From Clostridia bacterium (GTDB lineage: Bacteria > Bacillota > Thermoanaerobacteria > Thermoanaerobacterales > Thermoanaerobacteraceae), in contig DULG01000053.1 in assembly GCA_012840485.1 (NCBI GenBank), forward strand, positions 1 to 49,827: a stretch of DNA of 49,827 nucleotides, written 5' to 3'. Of this stretch, positions 25,475 to 35,448 are shown piece by piece. A program made the translations under genes and the position numbers. Position 1 is the first letter of the stretch. Every line of letters begins with the position of its first letter. A model generated the notes under the pieces. The model was not told the DNA's origin and did no database searches. It saw nothing but the letters and a program-made list of their open reading frames with translations.

Positions 25475-27925
25475 ATGGCGTATTCTTTTGAAGTCGATAG
25501 AAAGTGGCAAAGAAAATGGGAAGAAACAAAGTTATACAAGTTTAATCCTGAAAATGTGGACAAAAAACTTTACTGTTTAGAGATGTTTTCTTATCCATCA
25601 GGTGCGAAACTTCACGTAGGGCATTGGTACAATTATGGTCCTACAGATTCATGGGCAAGACTTAAAAGGATGCAGGGATATGAAGTTTTTCATCCAATGG
25701 GGTTTGATGCTTTTGGTCTTCCTGCAGAAAACTATGCAATAAAGACAGGAATACATCCCTATGATTCGACCATGGAAAATATAAGAACAATGGAAAAACA
25801 GTTAAAAGAGATGGGAGCGACCTTTGACTGGGATTATGAGGTTATTACATGTCTTCCTGATTATTATAAATGGACTCAGTGGATTTTTTTAAAACTCTAT
25901 GAAGCTGGGCTTGCCTACAGGAAAAAGGCACCTGTAAATTGGTGTCCAAGCTGTCAAACTGTTCTTGCAAATGAACAGGTTGTTGATGGTAAATGTGAAA
26001 GATGCGGGACAGAAGTTATTAGGAAGGATTTAACTCAGTGGTTTTTCAAAATAACAGCGTATGCAGAAGAACTATTAGAAAAGTTAGATAAACTTGATTG
26101 GCCTGAGAAAACGAAAATGATGCAAAGAAATTGGATAGGTAAATCAGATGGCGCAGAGATAGAATTTAAGGTAGATGGCAAGGAATTGTCTTTTAGAGTT
26201 TTTACTACAAGGGCAGATACTTTATATGGCGTAACATATGTAGTTCTTGCTCCAGAGCATGAAATAGTTGATTTAATTGCTACAGATGAATATAGGCAAT
26301 CTGTAGAGGAATATGAAGAGTATACCCGCAAACAAAGCGAAATTGAACGTTTATCAACAGAAAAAGAAAAGACAGGAGTATTTACAGGTGCTTATGCTAT
26401 TCATCCTCTAACTGGTGAGAAACTTCCTATTTGGATAGCTGACTATGTACTTGCAACTTATGGCACAGGAGCTGTTATGGCTGTTCCTGCTCATGATGAA
26501 AGAGATTATGAATTTGCAACAAAGTATAATCTTCCAATTAAAAGGGTTATAAAAGGAATAGGATATATTGATGACTCTTTGCCATTTGTTGAATATGGAG
26601 TTCTTGTTGACAGTGCCGAATTTACAGGAATGGATTCAGAAGATGCCAGAATAAAAATTGTAGATAAATTAAAAAATGAGGGAAAGGCACAATTTAAGGT
26701 TAATTACAGATTGAGAGACTGGCTTGTTTCAAGACAAAGATACTGGGGGGCTCCAATACCTGTAATTCACTGCGAACGCTGTGGCATAGTCCCTGTCCCA
26801 GAAGAAGATTTACCAGTATTACTTCCTTATGATGTGGAATTTGCTCCAACAGGGGAGTCTCCACTTAAAAAGCATGAAGGCTTTATGAACGTTACTTGTC
26901 CAAAATGTGGAGGCAAAGCCTTAAGAGACCCCGATACTCTTGACACTTTTGTAGATTCTTCCTGGTACTTTTTGAGATATCCCGACAACAAAAACGATAA
27001 AGAACCTTTCAATAAAGAATGGATAAATAAGATGTTGCCTGTTGACAAGTACGTAGGTGGAGCAGAGCATGCGACAATGCATCTTTTGTACGCAAGGTTT
27101 GTCACAAAAGCTTTGAGAGACTTGGGATATCTTGACTTTGATGAACCTTTTAAATCATTAGTGCATCAAGGTACAATATTGGGCCCTGATGGAAGCAGAA
27201 TGAGTAAATCTAAAGGAAATGTCATTTCGCCTGACGAATACATTAAAGAATACGGTTCTGATGTATTCAGGCTTTACCTTATGTTTGGATTTGCTTATTC
27301 TGAAGGTGGGCCGTGGAATGATGATGGTATTAAGGCTATTGCTCGATTTGTCACCAGAGTGGAAAGATTTATAGAGAAATTTATTGAAATAAGAAATAAT
27401 TCTGGTAAAACTAAAGATGAAATGGGAGAAGAAGAAAAAGAATTAAACTATATAAGACATTATACTATAAAAAGTGTCACAGAAGATGCGGACAAATTTC
27501 AGTTTAATACTGCAATAGCGAGGATAATGGAACTGGTAAATGCCCTTTATAAATACGAGGCAGATGTGGAAGTTAAAAATATTAAATTTTACGAAGAAGT
27601 TGTGGCAGATTTAATAAGGCTTTTGGCGCCATTTGCCCCTCATTTTTCTGAAGAAATGTGGGAAAAGCTTGGATATGAATATTCTGTCTTCAATCAAAAA
27701 TGGCCAAAGTGGGATGAAAAAGCTATACAAAGAGATGTTGTAGAGATAGCTGTCCAGGTAAACGGCAAGGTAAGAGGAAGACTTGAAGTTCCTTCAAATG
27801 CTACTGACGAAGAAATAGAAAAGCTTGCTCTTTCTGATAAAAATCTAAAAGCATATGTGGATGGAAAAGAGATAAAGAAGGTTATAGTCGTCAAAAACAG
27901 GCTTGTAAATATTGTTGTGAAATAA
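25475..27925 (+). CDS. leuS: Leucyl-tRNA synthetase
   Basis: A 816-aa class I synthetase charging tRNA-Leu with leucine. HVGHW (47-51) is the HIGH motif, RMSKS (575-579) the KMSKS motif. A zinc-type CPSCQTVL...CERCGTE insert and the editing (CP1) domain with [19 protein letters not shown] are present. It is full length for bacterial LeuRS. ATG 25475 follows GAGGTG; it sits behind the leucine T-box, which fixes its regulation. A hairpin that is later duplicated follows the gene. Confidence 0.98.
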   Translation: MAYSFEVDRKWQRKWEETKLYKFNPENVDKKLYCLEMFSYPSGAKLHVGHWYNYGPTDSWARLKRMQGYEVFHPMGFDAFGLPAENYAIKTGIHPYDSTMENIRTMEKQLKEMGATFDWDYEVITCLPDYYKWTQWIFLKLYEAGLAYRKKAPVNWCPSCQTVLANEQVVDGKCERCGTEVIRKDLTQWFFKITAYAEELLEKLDKLDWPEKTKMMQRNWIGKSDGAEIEFKVDGKELSFRVFTTRADTLYGVTYVVLAPEHEIVDLIATDEYRQSVEEYEEYTRKQSEIERLSTEKEKTGVFTGAYAIHPLTGEKLPIWIADYVLATYGTGAVMAVPAHDERDYEFATKYNLPIKRVIKGIGYIDDSLPFVEYGVLVDSAEFTGMDSEDARIKIVDKLKNEGKAQFKVNYRLRDWLVSRQRYWGAPIPVIHCERCGIVPVPEEDLPVLLPYDVEFAPTGESPLKKHEGFMNVTCPKCGGKALRDPDTLDTFVDSSWYFLRYPDNKNDKEPFNKEWINKMLPVDKYVGGAEHATMHLLYARFVTKALRDLGYLDFDEPFKSLVHQGTILGPDGSRMSKSKGNVISPDEYIKEYGSDVFRLYLMFGFAYSEGGPWNDDGIKAIARFVTRVERFIEKFIEIRNNSGKTKDEMGEEEKELNYIRHYTIKSVTEDADKFQFNTAIARIMELVNALYKYEADVEVKNIKFYEEVVADLIRLLAPFAPHFSEEMWEKLGYEYSVFNQKWPKWDEKAIQRDVVEIAVQVNGKVRGRLEVPSNATDEEIEKLALSDKNLKAYVDGKEIKKVIVVKNRLVNIVVK

Positions 27926-27926
27926 A

Positions 27927-27952
27927 CTAAAGCAGGAGGTATGCTCCTGCTT
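27927..27952 (+). terminator. leuS hairpin, first copy
   Basis: AAGCAGGAG-gtatg-CTCCTGCTT. The 26-bp sequence 27927-27952 is repeated exactly at 28213-28238; this first copy is followed by repeat copy B instead of a T run. Confidence 0.75.
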
Positions 27953-28212
27953 CAGCTTGCTGGCAAAGTCAAAAATTTTTAAAATAGGATATTTTGCATC
28001 GTCACTCCAATGTTCCAAAGCGACAAAACTAAGCTCGACCTTCGGGTTCCGGCAGGGTACCGGGTACATTCGACCTCCTTGTCTTAGTACCCGCCTCCGC
28101 CATCCTTGGCTACGGCCCTGCCTCCACCCTCGGTCTTGCTAAGTTTTGTTGCCGCTTTGTCACAAGTCGTTCCTTATGCAAAATATCCTATTTTCGAAAG
28201 TTTGTATACAGT
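27953..28212 (+). repeat. Dispersed palindromic repeat, copy B (complete)
   Basis: Perfect 19-bp inverted arms at 27981-27999 and 28176-28194 (GGATATTTTGCAT...ATGCAAAATATCC) enclose a GC-rich core. Inside them a second imperfect inverted pair (around CAAAGCGACAAAACT and its complement near 28145-28165) extends the fold. The left boundary CAGCTTGCTGGC is shared with copies A and C. There is no ORF worth keeping. Exact 26-bp copies of the leuS hairpin flank it on both sides. Confidence 0.9.
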
Positions 28213-28242
28213 CTAAAGCAGGAGGTATGCTCCTGCTTTTAA
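28213..28242 (+). terminator. leuS hairpin, second copy with T run
   Basis: Exact repeat of 27927-27952 followed by TTTT. It is the functional-looking terminator of the pair. Confidence 0.75.
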
Positions 28243-28276
28243 ATAAATATTTTTAGTGATGGTGAGGGAGTAAATT

Positions 28277-28978
28277 ATGATAGTAGATAGTGATGTTAAA
28301 AAGAGTATAAATGGAGTTAAAAGTGCACTACCTATTGTGTTAGGATATTTGCCAATAGGCTTTGCTTATGGACTAGTTGGCGTGAAAAGCGGTTTTACTA
28401 TCTCACAAGTGGTGGCATTATCTCTTTTTGTATATGCGGGTTCCGCACAATTTATTGCTATAAGTTTATTAAGTGCAGGAACAAGTATCGTTACATTGGT
28501 ATCTACAATATTTATAGTGAATTTGAGGCACTTTTTATACAGTACATCACTATCGCAGTATATGAAATATATATCGAGGAAACATATACCAATATTATCT
28601 TTTTTTATTACTGATGAGACATATGCTGTTGCGGTTACAGATTTGCAAAGTAACTCTGAATATACTGAAGGTTATTTCTACCAACTATTTTTAACCTCCT
28701 ATACAGCCTGTGTATTTTCTTCATTTTTAGGTGCTGTATCAGGAAGTTTGATAGGAGGTTCTATAAACGTAGGGCTTGATTTTGCACTTCCCGCAATGTA
28801 TATTGTATTGCTACTCATGCAAATATCAGGGTATAAAAAAGTTTTTATAAGTATATTTTCGGGGTTTTTGTCTATAACTTTGATGTTTATATTACCAGGA
28901 AATACAAATGTCATTGTAGCTGCATTAATAGGTGCAGGAATGGGGGTATTGCTTGACAAATGGGTACGAAATTTATAA
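28277..28978 (+). CDS. azlC: AzlC-type branched-chain amino acid exporter, large subunit
   Basis: A 233-aa membrane protein of the AzlC/YgaZ family. FAYGLVGVKSGF and AGSAQFIAISLLSAG near the N terminus and NLRHFLYSTSLS in the middle are family signatures; about six spans. With AzlD it exports valine, leucine or isoleucine. The ATG follows GGGAG. It overlaps azlD by 19 bases. Its position next to T-box-controlled leuS may be coincidence, as a repeat and terminators separate them. Confidence 0.9.
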   Translation: MIVDSDVKKSINGVKSALPIVLGYLPIGFAYGLVGVKSGFTISQVVALSLFVYAGSAQFIAISLLSAGTSIVTLVSTIFIVNLRHFLYSTSLSQYMKYISRKHIPILSFFITDETYAVAVTDLQSNSEYTEGYFYQLFLTSYTACVFSSFLGAVSGSLIGGSINVGLDFALPAMYIVLLLMQISGYKKVFISIFSGFLSITLMFILPGNTNVIVAALIGAGMGVLLDKWVRNL

Positions 28979-29280
28979 TAAGTGTTATTGGGATGTTTTT
29001 GGTTACATATATTCCACGATTTATGCCTGTTTATGGGTTGACTAAAATAGAACTTCCTCAAGCTGTAAAGTCATTTCTTGAATATGTGCCTGTGGCAGTT
29101 CTTTCAGCTCTTTTATTTCCAGTAATTTTTATTAAAGATGAGAAATTATTTTTAGATTTATCAAATGTATATTTACTTTCAGCAATACCGACATTTATAG
29201 CTGCATATTTTACGAGGAAGCTATTTACACCTGTTGTTGTTGGTATTGTTAGCTATGTGATTTTATCAATATATTATTAA
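28960..29280 (+). CDS. azlD: AzlD-type small subunit of the branched-chain amino acid exporter
   Basis: A 106-aa protein with about four spans. TYIPRFMPVYGL near the N terminus and FLEYVPVAVLSALLFPVIF fit the AzlD/YgaH family. The ATG lies within the end of azlC, giving a 19-base overlap and coupled translation. Confidence 0.88.
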   Translation: MGTKFIISVIGMFLVTYIPRFMPVYGLTKIELPQAVKSFLEYVPVAVLSALLFPVIFIKDEKLFLDLSNVYLLSAIPTFIAAYFTRKLFTPVVVGIVSYVILSIYY

Positions 29281-29314
29281 GTAGATTGGTATGCTTTCTG
29301 GATAATACATATTA

Positions 29315-29344
29315 TTGTTAAAAAATTTGGTCGTATGATATAAT
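29315..29344 (+). promoter_or_regulatory. Promoter of the MNT/HEPN pair
   Basis: TTGTTA, 18 bases, TATAAT with a TGA extended -10 (29336-29344). Confidence 0.65.
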
Positions 29345-29375
29345 ATTTACGAAAGATGAGCTAGAGGTGTTTTTT

Positions 29376-29705
29376 ATGAATGAGGCTGAGAACATTATTA
29401 ATGAGATAAAAGAGAAGTTAATTGATACTATCAACCCAAAGGCTATCATTCTTTTCGGTTCCACAGCAAAGAATGATAATGATGAAAATTCTGACATTGA
29501 TTTGCTGATTATATGGGATGGAGTAGAAGATTTAAATAATGTTCAACGACGTATTAAACTAAGAGAGATAATTGGATTTGTTAATAAACCGTTGGATATT
29601 TTGACATATACTAGTGATGAATTAAAGCAGGTAATAAAAGATGATAGGTCTTTTACTGCAACTATAATAAAGGAAGGAAAGATTATATATGGCGGATTCA
29701 ACTGA
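29376..29705 (+). CDS. MNT-type nucleotidyltransferase (MntA-like antitoxin)
   Basis: A 109-aa minimal nucleotidyltransferase. LFGSTAKNDNDENSDIDLL carries the GSxA...SDIDL motif with both catalytic Asp residues. In characterised MNT/HEPN modules the MNT protein adds AMP to and silences the HEPN toxin. ATG 29376 follows AGAGGTG; the in-frame 29367 start does not. It overlaps the HEPN gene by 17 bases. A dead relative lies at 19985. Confidence 0.88.
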   Translation: MNEAENIINEIKEKLIDTINPKAIILFGSTAKNDNDENSDIDLLIIWDGVEDLNNVQRRIKLREIIGFVNKPLDILTYTSDELKQVIKDDRSFTATIIKEGKIIYGGFN

Positions 29706-30081
29706 TTATAAAAAATGGCTGAAAAGAGCAGAACAAGATTATAAAATTGCTGAAACGATAAAAGAAGAAGGAATAGAAGGACTGGAAGATTCTTTTTGTT
29801 ATATTTGTCATCAGACTGCTGAAAAATTACTAAAAGCCTTTTTGTTATATAATTCTGATTTTGTCCCTAAAACGCACGATTTGGTTTTTTTGTTAGGTAA
29901 ATGTAAAACATATGATGCTACATTGGAAAAATTTTTTGATAAAATTAACATATTAAATGAATATGCTGTTTCTGCACGATATCCTATTGATTTTGACACT
30001 TTAAGAACTGTTGAAGAAGCTAAAGAAGCTTTTCAAATAATGAGTAGTTTGAGGGAAGAAATATTAAGAAAATTGAAATGA
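29689..30081 (+). CDS. HEPN-domain protein (type VII toxin-like)
   Basis: A 130-aa, all-helical HEPN protein: DSFCYICHQTAEKLLKAFLL and KTHDLVFLLGKC are the family blocks seen in MNT-paired HEPN proteins. The canonical RNase motif RX4-6H is not obvious here; SARYPID lies where the motif usually sits. It may be an atypical or degenerate toxin. It is encoded with the MNT protein and closed by a terminator. Confidence 0.82.
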   Translation: MADSTDYKKWLKRAEQDYKIAETIKEEGIEGLEDSFCYICHQTAEKLLKAFLLYNSDFVPKTHDLVFLLGKCKTYDATLEKFFDKINILNEYAVSARYPIDFDTLRTVEEAKEAFQIMSSLREEILRKLK

Positions 30082-30110
30082 AACTGCTTTTTAAAATAAG
30101 CAGTTTTTTT
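30081..30110 (+). terminator. Terminator of the MNT/HEPN pair
   Basis: AAACTGCTT pairs with AAGCAGTTT and is followed by a T run that overlaps the psuK control region. Confidence 0.85.
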
Positions 30111-30144
30111 ATTTGCATTTTTGTGATATAATATACTTGCAAAT
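30111..30144 (+). promoter_or_regulatory. psuK promoter with flanking inverted repeat
   Basis: ATTTGCA (30111-30117) and TGCAAAT (30138-30144) flank an extended -10 (TGA-TATAAT around 30124-30132). A bound repressor would cover the promoter. The psuK gene itself encodes an N-terminal DNA-binding domain that could bind here. Confidence 0.55.
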
Positions 30145-30150
30145 GTTGGA

Positions 30151-30168
30151 TAAACAAATAATTGTTTA
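30151..30168. promoter_or_regulatory. Second inverted repeat in the psuK leader
   Basis: TAAACAA-ATAA-TTGTTTA, 7-bp arms, just before the ribosome site. Confidence 0.4.
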
Positions 30169-30181
30169 GGAGTGTATTGAT

Positions 30182-31285
30182 GTGGCATTGACACAGAGGG
30201 AAAAAGAGATATTAAGATTTATAAAGAAAAATCCAATGATTTCTCAAGAAGAATTAGCACAGATTATGGGTATTAGTAGATCTGCAGTTGCAGGGCACAT
30301 AGCAAACCTCATGAAAAAGGGTTTTATATTAGGAAGAGGCTATGTGGTGAGGGACTTTAAAGGTATTACTGTAATTGGAGGAGCAAATATAGATATAAAA
30401 GGTAAACCCTATTCAGAGCTTAAGCAGCATACTTCAAATCCGGGACACATAAACATAGCACCTGGCGGCGTAGGAAGAAATATTGCTCACAACCTTGCAC
30501 AGCTTAGCTTACCTGTTACACTTTTGAGCGTTGTGGGTAATGATGATGAAGGAAGAAGACTTCTTGAGGAGACAAGGCAAGCAGGGGTAAATGTTGAACA
30601 GATTGTAATTTCAAATACAAGGCGTACAGGTATATATCTTGCCATTCTTAATGCAATTGGTGATATGGATGTGGCTCTTTCGGGAATGGACATTTTAGAA
30701 GAGTTAAATATTAAGTATCTTGAGTCCAAGATGGAAGTTATAAAAAATAGTGAGATTGTAGTTTTTGATACAAATATTCCTGAAGACAGCATCAAATATA
30801 TTGTGGAGCTTTGTTACAATAATAATATTCCTGTAGTGGCAGAGCCCGTTTCAATAGATAAGGCGAAAAAACTAAAGAGTGTACTTGACAAAATCGATTA
30901 TGTAACTCCAAATAAAGAAGAACTTGAATCGATAACTTCAGTTAAAATAGCAAATGATGAGGATATGAAAAAAGCAGTTAAATATTTAAGACAAAAAGGT
31001 GTCGAAAATGTCATAGTAACTTTAGGAGAAAGGGGGATATATATTTCTTCAGAAGAAGTTGAAAAATTTATAGAACCATATCAAGCCGAAATTGTTGATG
31101 CTACAGGTGCAGGAGATGCTTTGACGGCTGGCTTGGTCTATGGTATTTTTAATGGCTATCCTCTGGATGTATCGGCAAAACTTGGTCTTGCTGCGGCATC
31201 TCTTACAATATCCTCACCTTATACAGTAAATCCATTTTTAAATGAAAATCAATTGAAAAATATAGTAAAGGAGATTGTAAAATGA
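30182..31285 (+). CDS. psuK: Pseudouridine kinase with N-terminal HTH domain
   Basis: A 367-aa protein: a helix-turn-helix domain at about 1-60 ([23 protein letters not shown]) is fused to a PfkB-family kinase with [21 protein letters not shown] and the catalytic [12 protein letters not shown]. PsuK phosphorylates pseudouridine for splitting by PsuG, encoded next (ATGA overlap). The DNA-binding fusion suggests it also senses substrate and regulates its operon. GTG 30182 follows AGGAGTG. The pair salvages pseudouridine from RNA turnover. Confidence 0.88.
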   Translation: MALTQREKEILRFIKKNPMISQEELAQIMGISRSAVAGHIANLMKKGFILGRGYVVRDFKGITVIGGANIDIKGKPYSELKQHTSNPGHINIAPGGVGRNIAHNLAQLSLPVTLLSVVGNDDEGRRLLEETRQAGVNVEQIVISNTRRTGIYLAILNAIGDMDVALSGMDILEELNIKYLESKMEVIKNSEIVVFDTNIPEDSIKYIVELCYNNNIPVVAEPVSIDKAKKLKSVLDKIDYVTPNKEELESITSVKIANDEDMKKAVKYLRQKGVENVIVTLGERGIYISSEEVEKFIEPYQAEIVDATGAGDALTAGLVYGIFNGYPLDVSAKLGLAAASLTISSPYTVNPFLNENQLKNIVKEIVK

Positions 31286-32205
31286 ATAAGTTTATTGATT
31301 TGTCAAAAGAAGTTAAAGAAGCAATGGAAGAGAAAAAACCTGTTGTTGCCCTTGAGTCCACTATAATATCTCACGGAATGCCTTATCCTGAAAATATTGA
31401 GACGGCTAAAACTTTGGAGAATATTGTAAGAGAACATGGAGCTATACCTGCTACAATTGCTATTATAAATGGAAGAATAAAAATTGGATTAAGCGAAGAA
31501 GAACTCGAATTTATGGGAACTTCAAAAGAAATATTAAAAGCTAGCAGAAGAGATTTACCCGTAGTTTTAGCAAAAGGACTTAGTGCAGCCACTACAGTTT
31601 CCGCAACAATGATTTGTGCAAATCTTGCTGGAATAAAAATGTTTGTTACAGGAGGTATAGGAGGCGTCCACAGAGGTGCCGAACAAACATTTGATATATC
31701 AGCTGATTTACAAGAACTTGCAAATACAGACGTAGCAGTTGTATGCGCAGGTGCAAAGGCAATACTTGACCTCCCACGTACTTTAGAGTACCTTGAAACT
31801 TTTGGAGTTCCTGTAGTGGGGTTTAAAACTTCAGAGTTTCCAGCTTTTTATACAAGAGAAAGCGGACTTAAAGTTGATTATAAAGTTGATGACGAAATAG
31901 AGGCTGCAAAAATTATAAAGACAAAATGGGATTTAGGCCTCAAAGGTGGGGTTTTAATTGCAAATCCTATTCCAGAAGAATATGCCTTGGATAAGGCTTA
32001 TATAGATAAAGTCATAGAAGATGCTCTTTATGAGGCAGAAAAACGCAATATAAAAGGTAAAGAAATAACGCCTTTTTTGTTGGATAAAATAAAAGATTTG
32101 ACACAAGGTAAAAGTTTAAAAGCTAATATTGAACTTGTCAAAAATAATGCTCATGTAGGTGCGAAAATTGCTACTTTATTAAATAAATTGTATAAAGAGG
32201 CGTGA
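31282..32205 (+). CDS. psuG: Pseudouridine-5'-phosphate glycosidase
   Basis: A 307-aa enzyme that splits pseudouridine 5'-phosphate to uracil and ribose 5-phosphate. [30 protein letters not shown] and [21 protein letters not shown] are the family blocks. It overlaps psuK by four bases (ATGA), giving coupled translation. A hairpin that shares its stop region terminates the operon. Confidence 0.96.
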   Translation: MNKFIDLSKEVKEAMEEKKPVVALESTIISHGMPYPENIETAKTLENIVREHGAIPATIAIINGRIKIGLSEEELEFMGTSKEILKASRRDLPVVLAKGLSAATTVSATMICANLAGIKMFVTGGIGGVHRGAEQTFDISADLQELANTDVAVVCAGAKAILDLPRTLEYLETFGVPVVGFKTSEFPAFYTRESGLKVDYKVDDEIEAAKIIKTKWDLGLKGGVLIANPIPEEYALDKAYIDKVIEDALYEAEKRNIKGKEITPFLLDKIKDLTQGKSLKANIELVKNNAHVGAKIATLLNKLYKEA

Positions 32206-32220
32206 TATGCCTCTTTATAC
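32190..32220. terminator. Hairpin between psuG and tlp
   Basis: GTATAAAGAGGC pairs with GCCTCTTTATAC; it can serve both convergent genes. Confidence 0.75.
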
Positions 32221-32478
32221 TTACTTTCTGTCGTTGTCGTGTACTTCATCTATTATTTCTTCTCTCATGTTCTGTATACTTGTAAGCCTATTTTTGTTTT
32301 TCTGTTTAATCTTTTCTATTTCTTCGGGAGAAAGCTCTTCTGCATGTAATTTTAGGTAATCTTCTGCTTCTCTATAATTTTCTATAGTATCGTGTATCAT
32401 CTGTTGCAATTTCTCTACATTATCTGAGCGGTCATCCGGCTTTGGAGGTTTTGTGTATTTATCATTTTCCTTTGCCAT
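32221..32478 (-). CDS. tlp: Small acid-soluble spore protein, Tlp family
   Basis: An 85-aa hydrophilic protein. PKPDDRSDNVEKLQQM and ENYREAED-type sequence followed by the charged coiled stretch SPEEIEKIKQKNKNR and MREEIIDE match Tlp spore proteins. Such proteins are made in the forespore late in sporulation, so this organism is expected to sporulate. ATG 32478 follows AGGAG. No promoter was assigned. Confidence 0.88.
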   Translation of the reverse strand: MAKENDKYTKPPKPDDRSDNVEKLQQMIHDTIENYREAEDYLKLHAEELSPEEIEKIKQKNKNRLTSIQNMREEIIDEVHDNDRK

Positions 32479-32634
32479 AAATCTCACTCCTAAATTTAAA
32501 GTGTCTCATATTTATTTTGTTCAGTAACAACATTTATATGTATTGCAAAAAGCATGTTTTTAAGGTTAAGTGTTTTAAAGCGTATTATTTTTTTGTTTTT
32601 TATGATAAAATGTATCATAAAGGGGGCGAAGGAT

Positions 32635-35340
32635 GTGAAAAGAATTGACAAAGTTTATAATTGTCTAAAGGAATTGTGCGATAAGCAATTGGCTGAAAAA
32701 GGAGAAGTGATTGGAGTTTCAGCTATTGAGATTGCATATGCTCTTAATATACAAAGAACAAATGCTTCCAGCGATTTAAATACCCTTTTTAGAGAAGGAA
32801 AAGTCATAAAAGTTGAAGGTAAACCAGTTTTGTATAAGGTTAAAGAACTTGATAGGGTTTCTGACAAAAGTGATATTGCAGCGAAAGACGTATTTGACAG
32901 CATAATAGGAGCTAATTTAAGCCTTAAAAATGCCGTACAGCAAGCAAAAGCTGCTATAATTTATCCTCCTAATAGCCTTCATACACTTTTGCTTGGGGAG
33001 ACGGGTACTGGCAAATCCATGTTTGCAGAAGTCATGTATAGTTTCGCAAAAGAAATTGGAAGAATAAAAAGAAACGCTCCTTTTGTGACTTTTAACTGTG
33101 CTGACTATGCTAATAATCCGCAACTTTTAATGTCACAACTGTTTGGAGTGAAAAAAGGAGCGTATACTGGTGCCGATAAGGATAGAATGGGCCTTGTTGA
33201 AAAAGCAGATGGTGGCATACTTTTCCTTGATGAAGTCCATAGACTTCCACCAGAAGGACAAGAGATGCTTTTTTATCTGATTGATAAGGGACTTTATAGG
33301 CGGCTTGGAGAATCTGAAACACAACATAAAGCAAATGTTTTAATAATATGCGCTACAACAGAGAATATTGAATCTACTCTTCTTAGGACTTTTATAAGGC
33401 GGATACCAATGGTGATTAAATTACCAGCTTTAGCAGATAGAACATATGAAGAAAGATTTGAACTTATTAAAAGTTTCTTTAGAGAAGAAGCAGCTATTAT
33501 TAACACTGATATTATGATCACTTCAAATGCTCTAAAAGCTCTATTGCTTTATGACTGTCCTAATAATATAGGTCAACTGAAAAGTGACATAAAACTTTCA
33601 ATTGCAAAAGCTTACCTCGGATACATGATGAAAAGGGACAAAGGAGTATGCGTGCATACTGAAGATTTACCTGAGTATGTTAGAAGAGGATTGTTTAGGT
33701 ATAAAGAGTCAAAAGATGAGATTGATAAATTTATTACAGGAGATATAATAAAGTTTTCTGCCGATAACGCTACTCCTGTTGTTCAGCAGAATAAGCAGAT
33801 ATTCAATTTTTATGAGGCATTAGAAGAAAAAAGAAAAGCTTTGGAGCAAAAAGGACTTAACGAAAGTGATATAAGACTCATCATGAGTATTGATATAGAG
33901 ACATATTTGAAAAAGTATCTTTTAAATCTTGATAAAAATAATTTGGAGGAATTATATAAAGTAGTAGATAAAAAGATTGTCGATATAGTAAACGATTTTT
34001 TGAATTACGCTAGTAAAAGACTCAATAGACAGTTCAGTGATAAAACCTTATACGGTCTTTCTATGCATGTAGCCAGTTCTGTTGAAAGAATACTAAGTGG
34101 CAAAGACATTGTAAATCATCAACTGGAAAATATAAAGAAGGTGTATGAGAAAGAATTTGAAGTGGCAAATGTTTTGAGAGAAAGGGTCCAAAAAGAGTTT
34201 AACATAAAAGTACCTGATGATGAAGTGGGTTTTGTTACAATGTTTTTGTGTCTTGAGGAGGAAACAAAAGAAAAAGACGAAAGAGTAGGCATTATTGTTG
34301 CAATGCATGGAGAAGCCGCTGCTACTTCAATCGCGGAGGTTTCCAACAGGCTTTTAGGTGAAAATTACGTAATTGGTTACAATATGCCACTTGATCAAAA
34401 ACCAGAAGTTGCGTTAAATAATTTAACTAATATTGTGAAGAGAGCTGACAAAGGAAGAGGCGTATTACTCCTTGTTGACATGGGTTCCCTAGTATTATTT
34501 GGTGACATGATATACGAAAGGACAGGAATACCCGTCAAAACGATTGAAATGGTTTCTACTCCTATGGTTTTAGAGGCAGCAAGAAAGGCTTTACTCAATG
34601 CATCTTTAGAGGAAGTGTATGATGCAGTCGTCAATTTAAGTCCTTATGTAGGCAGAATCTATAAAGACAGTGTTAAATTTGAAGATGCTCTTAAAAAGAA
34701 TGTTATCATAACTGCTTGTATAACCGGCGAAGGTACAGCGGTTAAACTTAAATCAATACTTGAAAAAAACCTTGACTTAAAAGAGCAAGATATAGATATT
34801 ATTCCAATTGAAATTGAAAGCACCAGAGAATTTAGAAGAAAACTACTCAACATCAAAGAAGAAAAAAATATTTTAGCTGTTGTAAGTGCTATAAATCCAC
34901 AGGATGATTCTATATTGTATATTTCTACATCGGATGTGTTTGATAAAAACAAATTTTTTCTCTTACAAAATAAGATTGATGCACTTTTTTATAGTAAGAT
35001 TATTGACAACATGAAGGAGGTTATAAAAGAAAACATTCGAATAAATGTGGATAAATATATAACCGCTTTTAAGAACTTTTACTTTGAATTGATAAAGAAA
35101 AATATAATTTTAAATGAAGATATCACTATAGGATTGATACTACACCTTGCCTGTGCAATCGAGCGTATAGTGGAAGGAAAAGAACTGATACACATGAAAA
35201 ATACACAACAATACATTAAAAGTTATCCAGAGGAATTTAATAAAATAAGAAACGCGATAAAAATTATTGAGCAAGGTTGTAATATAAAAATTTCAGACGA
35301 AGAATGTGTAAATATGATGAAAATAATCTATTCACTTTAA
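32635..35340 (+). CDS. LevR-type sigma-54-dependent activator with PRD and PTS domains
   Basis: A 901-aa regulator: N-terminal helix-turn-helix (about 15-60); AAA+ domain with GETGTGKS (121-128), GAYTGA (175-180, sigma-54 contact) and FLDEVHRL; PRD1 after about 420; an EIIA-Man-like domain with VAMHG (H558); then an EIIB-like segment and PRD2. In LevR, phosphorylation by PTS proteins turns activity on or off. It directs RNA polymerase-sigma-54 at the -24/-12 promoter 109 bases past its end, so it should activate the beta-diglycoside operon. GTG 32635 is chosen because the upstream segment of the longer ORF lacks a ribosome site and AGGGGG precedes 32635. Confidence 0.93.
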   Translation: MKRIDKVYNCLKELCDKQLAEKGEVIGVSAIEIAYALNIQRTNASSDLNTLFREGKVIKVEGKPVLYKVKELDRVSDKSDIAAKDVFDSIIGANLSLKNAVQQAKAAIIYPPNSLHTLLLGETGTGKSMFAEVMYSFAKEIGRIKRNAPFVTFNCADYANNPQLLMSQLFGVKKGAYTGADKDRMGLVEKADGGILFLDEVHRLPPEGQEMLFYLIDKGLYRRLGESETQHKANVLIICATTENIESTLLRTFIRRIPMVIKLPALADRTYEERFELIKSFFREEAAIINTDIMITSNALKALLLYDCPNNIGQLKSDIKLSIAKAYLGYMMKRDKGVCVHTEDLPEYVRRGLFRYKESKDEIDKFITGDIIKFSADNATPVVQQNKQIFNFYEALEEKRKALEQKGLNESDIRLIMSIDIETYLKKYLLNLDKNNLEELYKVVDKKIVDIVNDFLNYASKRLNRQFSDKTLYGLSMHVASSVERILSGKDIVNHQLENIKKVYEKEFEVANVLRERVQKEFNIKVPDDEVGFVTMFLCLEEETKEKDERVGIIVAMHGEAAATSIAEVSNRLLGENYVIGYNMPLDQKPEVALNNLTNIVKRADKGRGVLLLVDMGSLVLFGDMIYERTGIPVKTIEMVSTPMVLEAARKALLNASLEEVYDAVVNLSPYVGRIYKDSVKFEDALKKNVIITACITGEGTAVKLKSILEKNLDLKEQDIDIIPIEIESTREFRRKLLNIKEEKNILAVVSAINPQDDSILYISTSDVFDKNKFFLLQNKIDALFYSKIIDNMKEVIKENIRINVDKYITAFKNFYFELIKKNIILNEDITIGLILHLACAIERIVEGKELIHMKNTQQYIKSYPEEFNKIRNAIKIIEQGCNIKISDEECVNMMKIIYSL

Positions 35341-35347
35341 TACTCAT

Positions 35348-35381
35348 ATGTGTATTGAATACGTTTTTATACGATACACAT
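35348..35381. promoter_or_regulatory. Upstream activating inverted repeat for the LevR-type activator
   Basis: ATGTGTATTGAATA (35348-35361) and TATACGATACACAT (35368-35381) form an inverted repeat matching at 12 of 14 positions, 68 bases before the sigma-54 promoter. It is the expected binding site for the activator encoded upstream. Confidence 0.75.
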
Positions 35382-35448
35382 TGAAACAGTTTCTTTAATA
35401 TGGGATAAAGCGTCGATAAAAAAGGACTTTTTCAAATCCTTATACTAT

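Noticed and set aside
27957-28142. 61-aa ORF through repeat copy B
   Set aside because: It follows the GC-rich repeat core, has no start signal and would not be kept in copy C.
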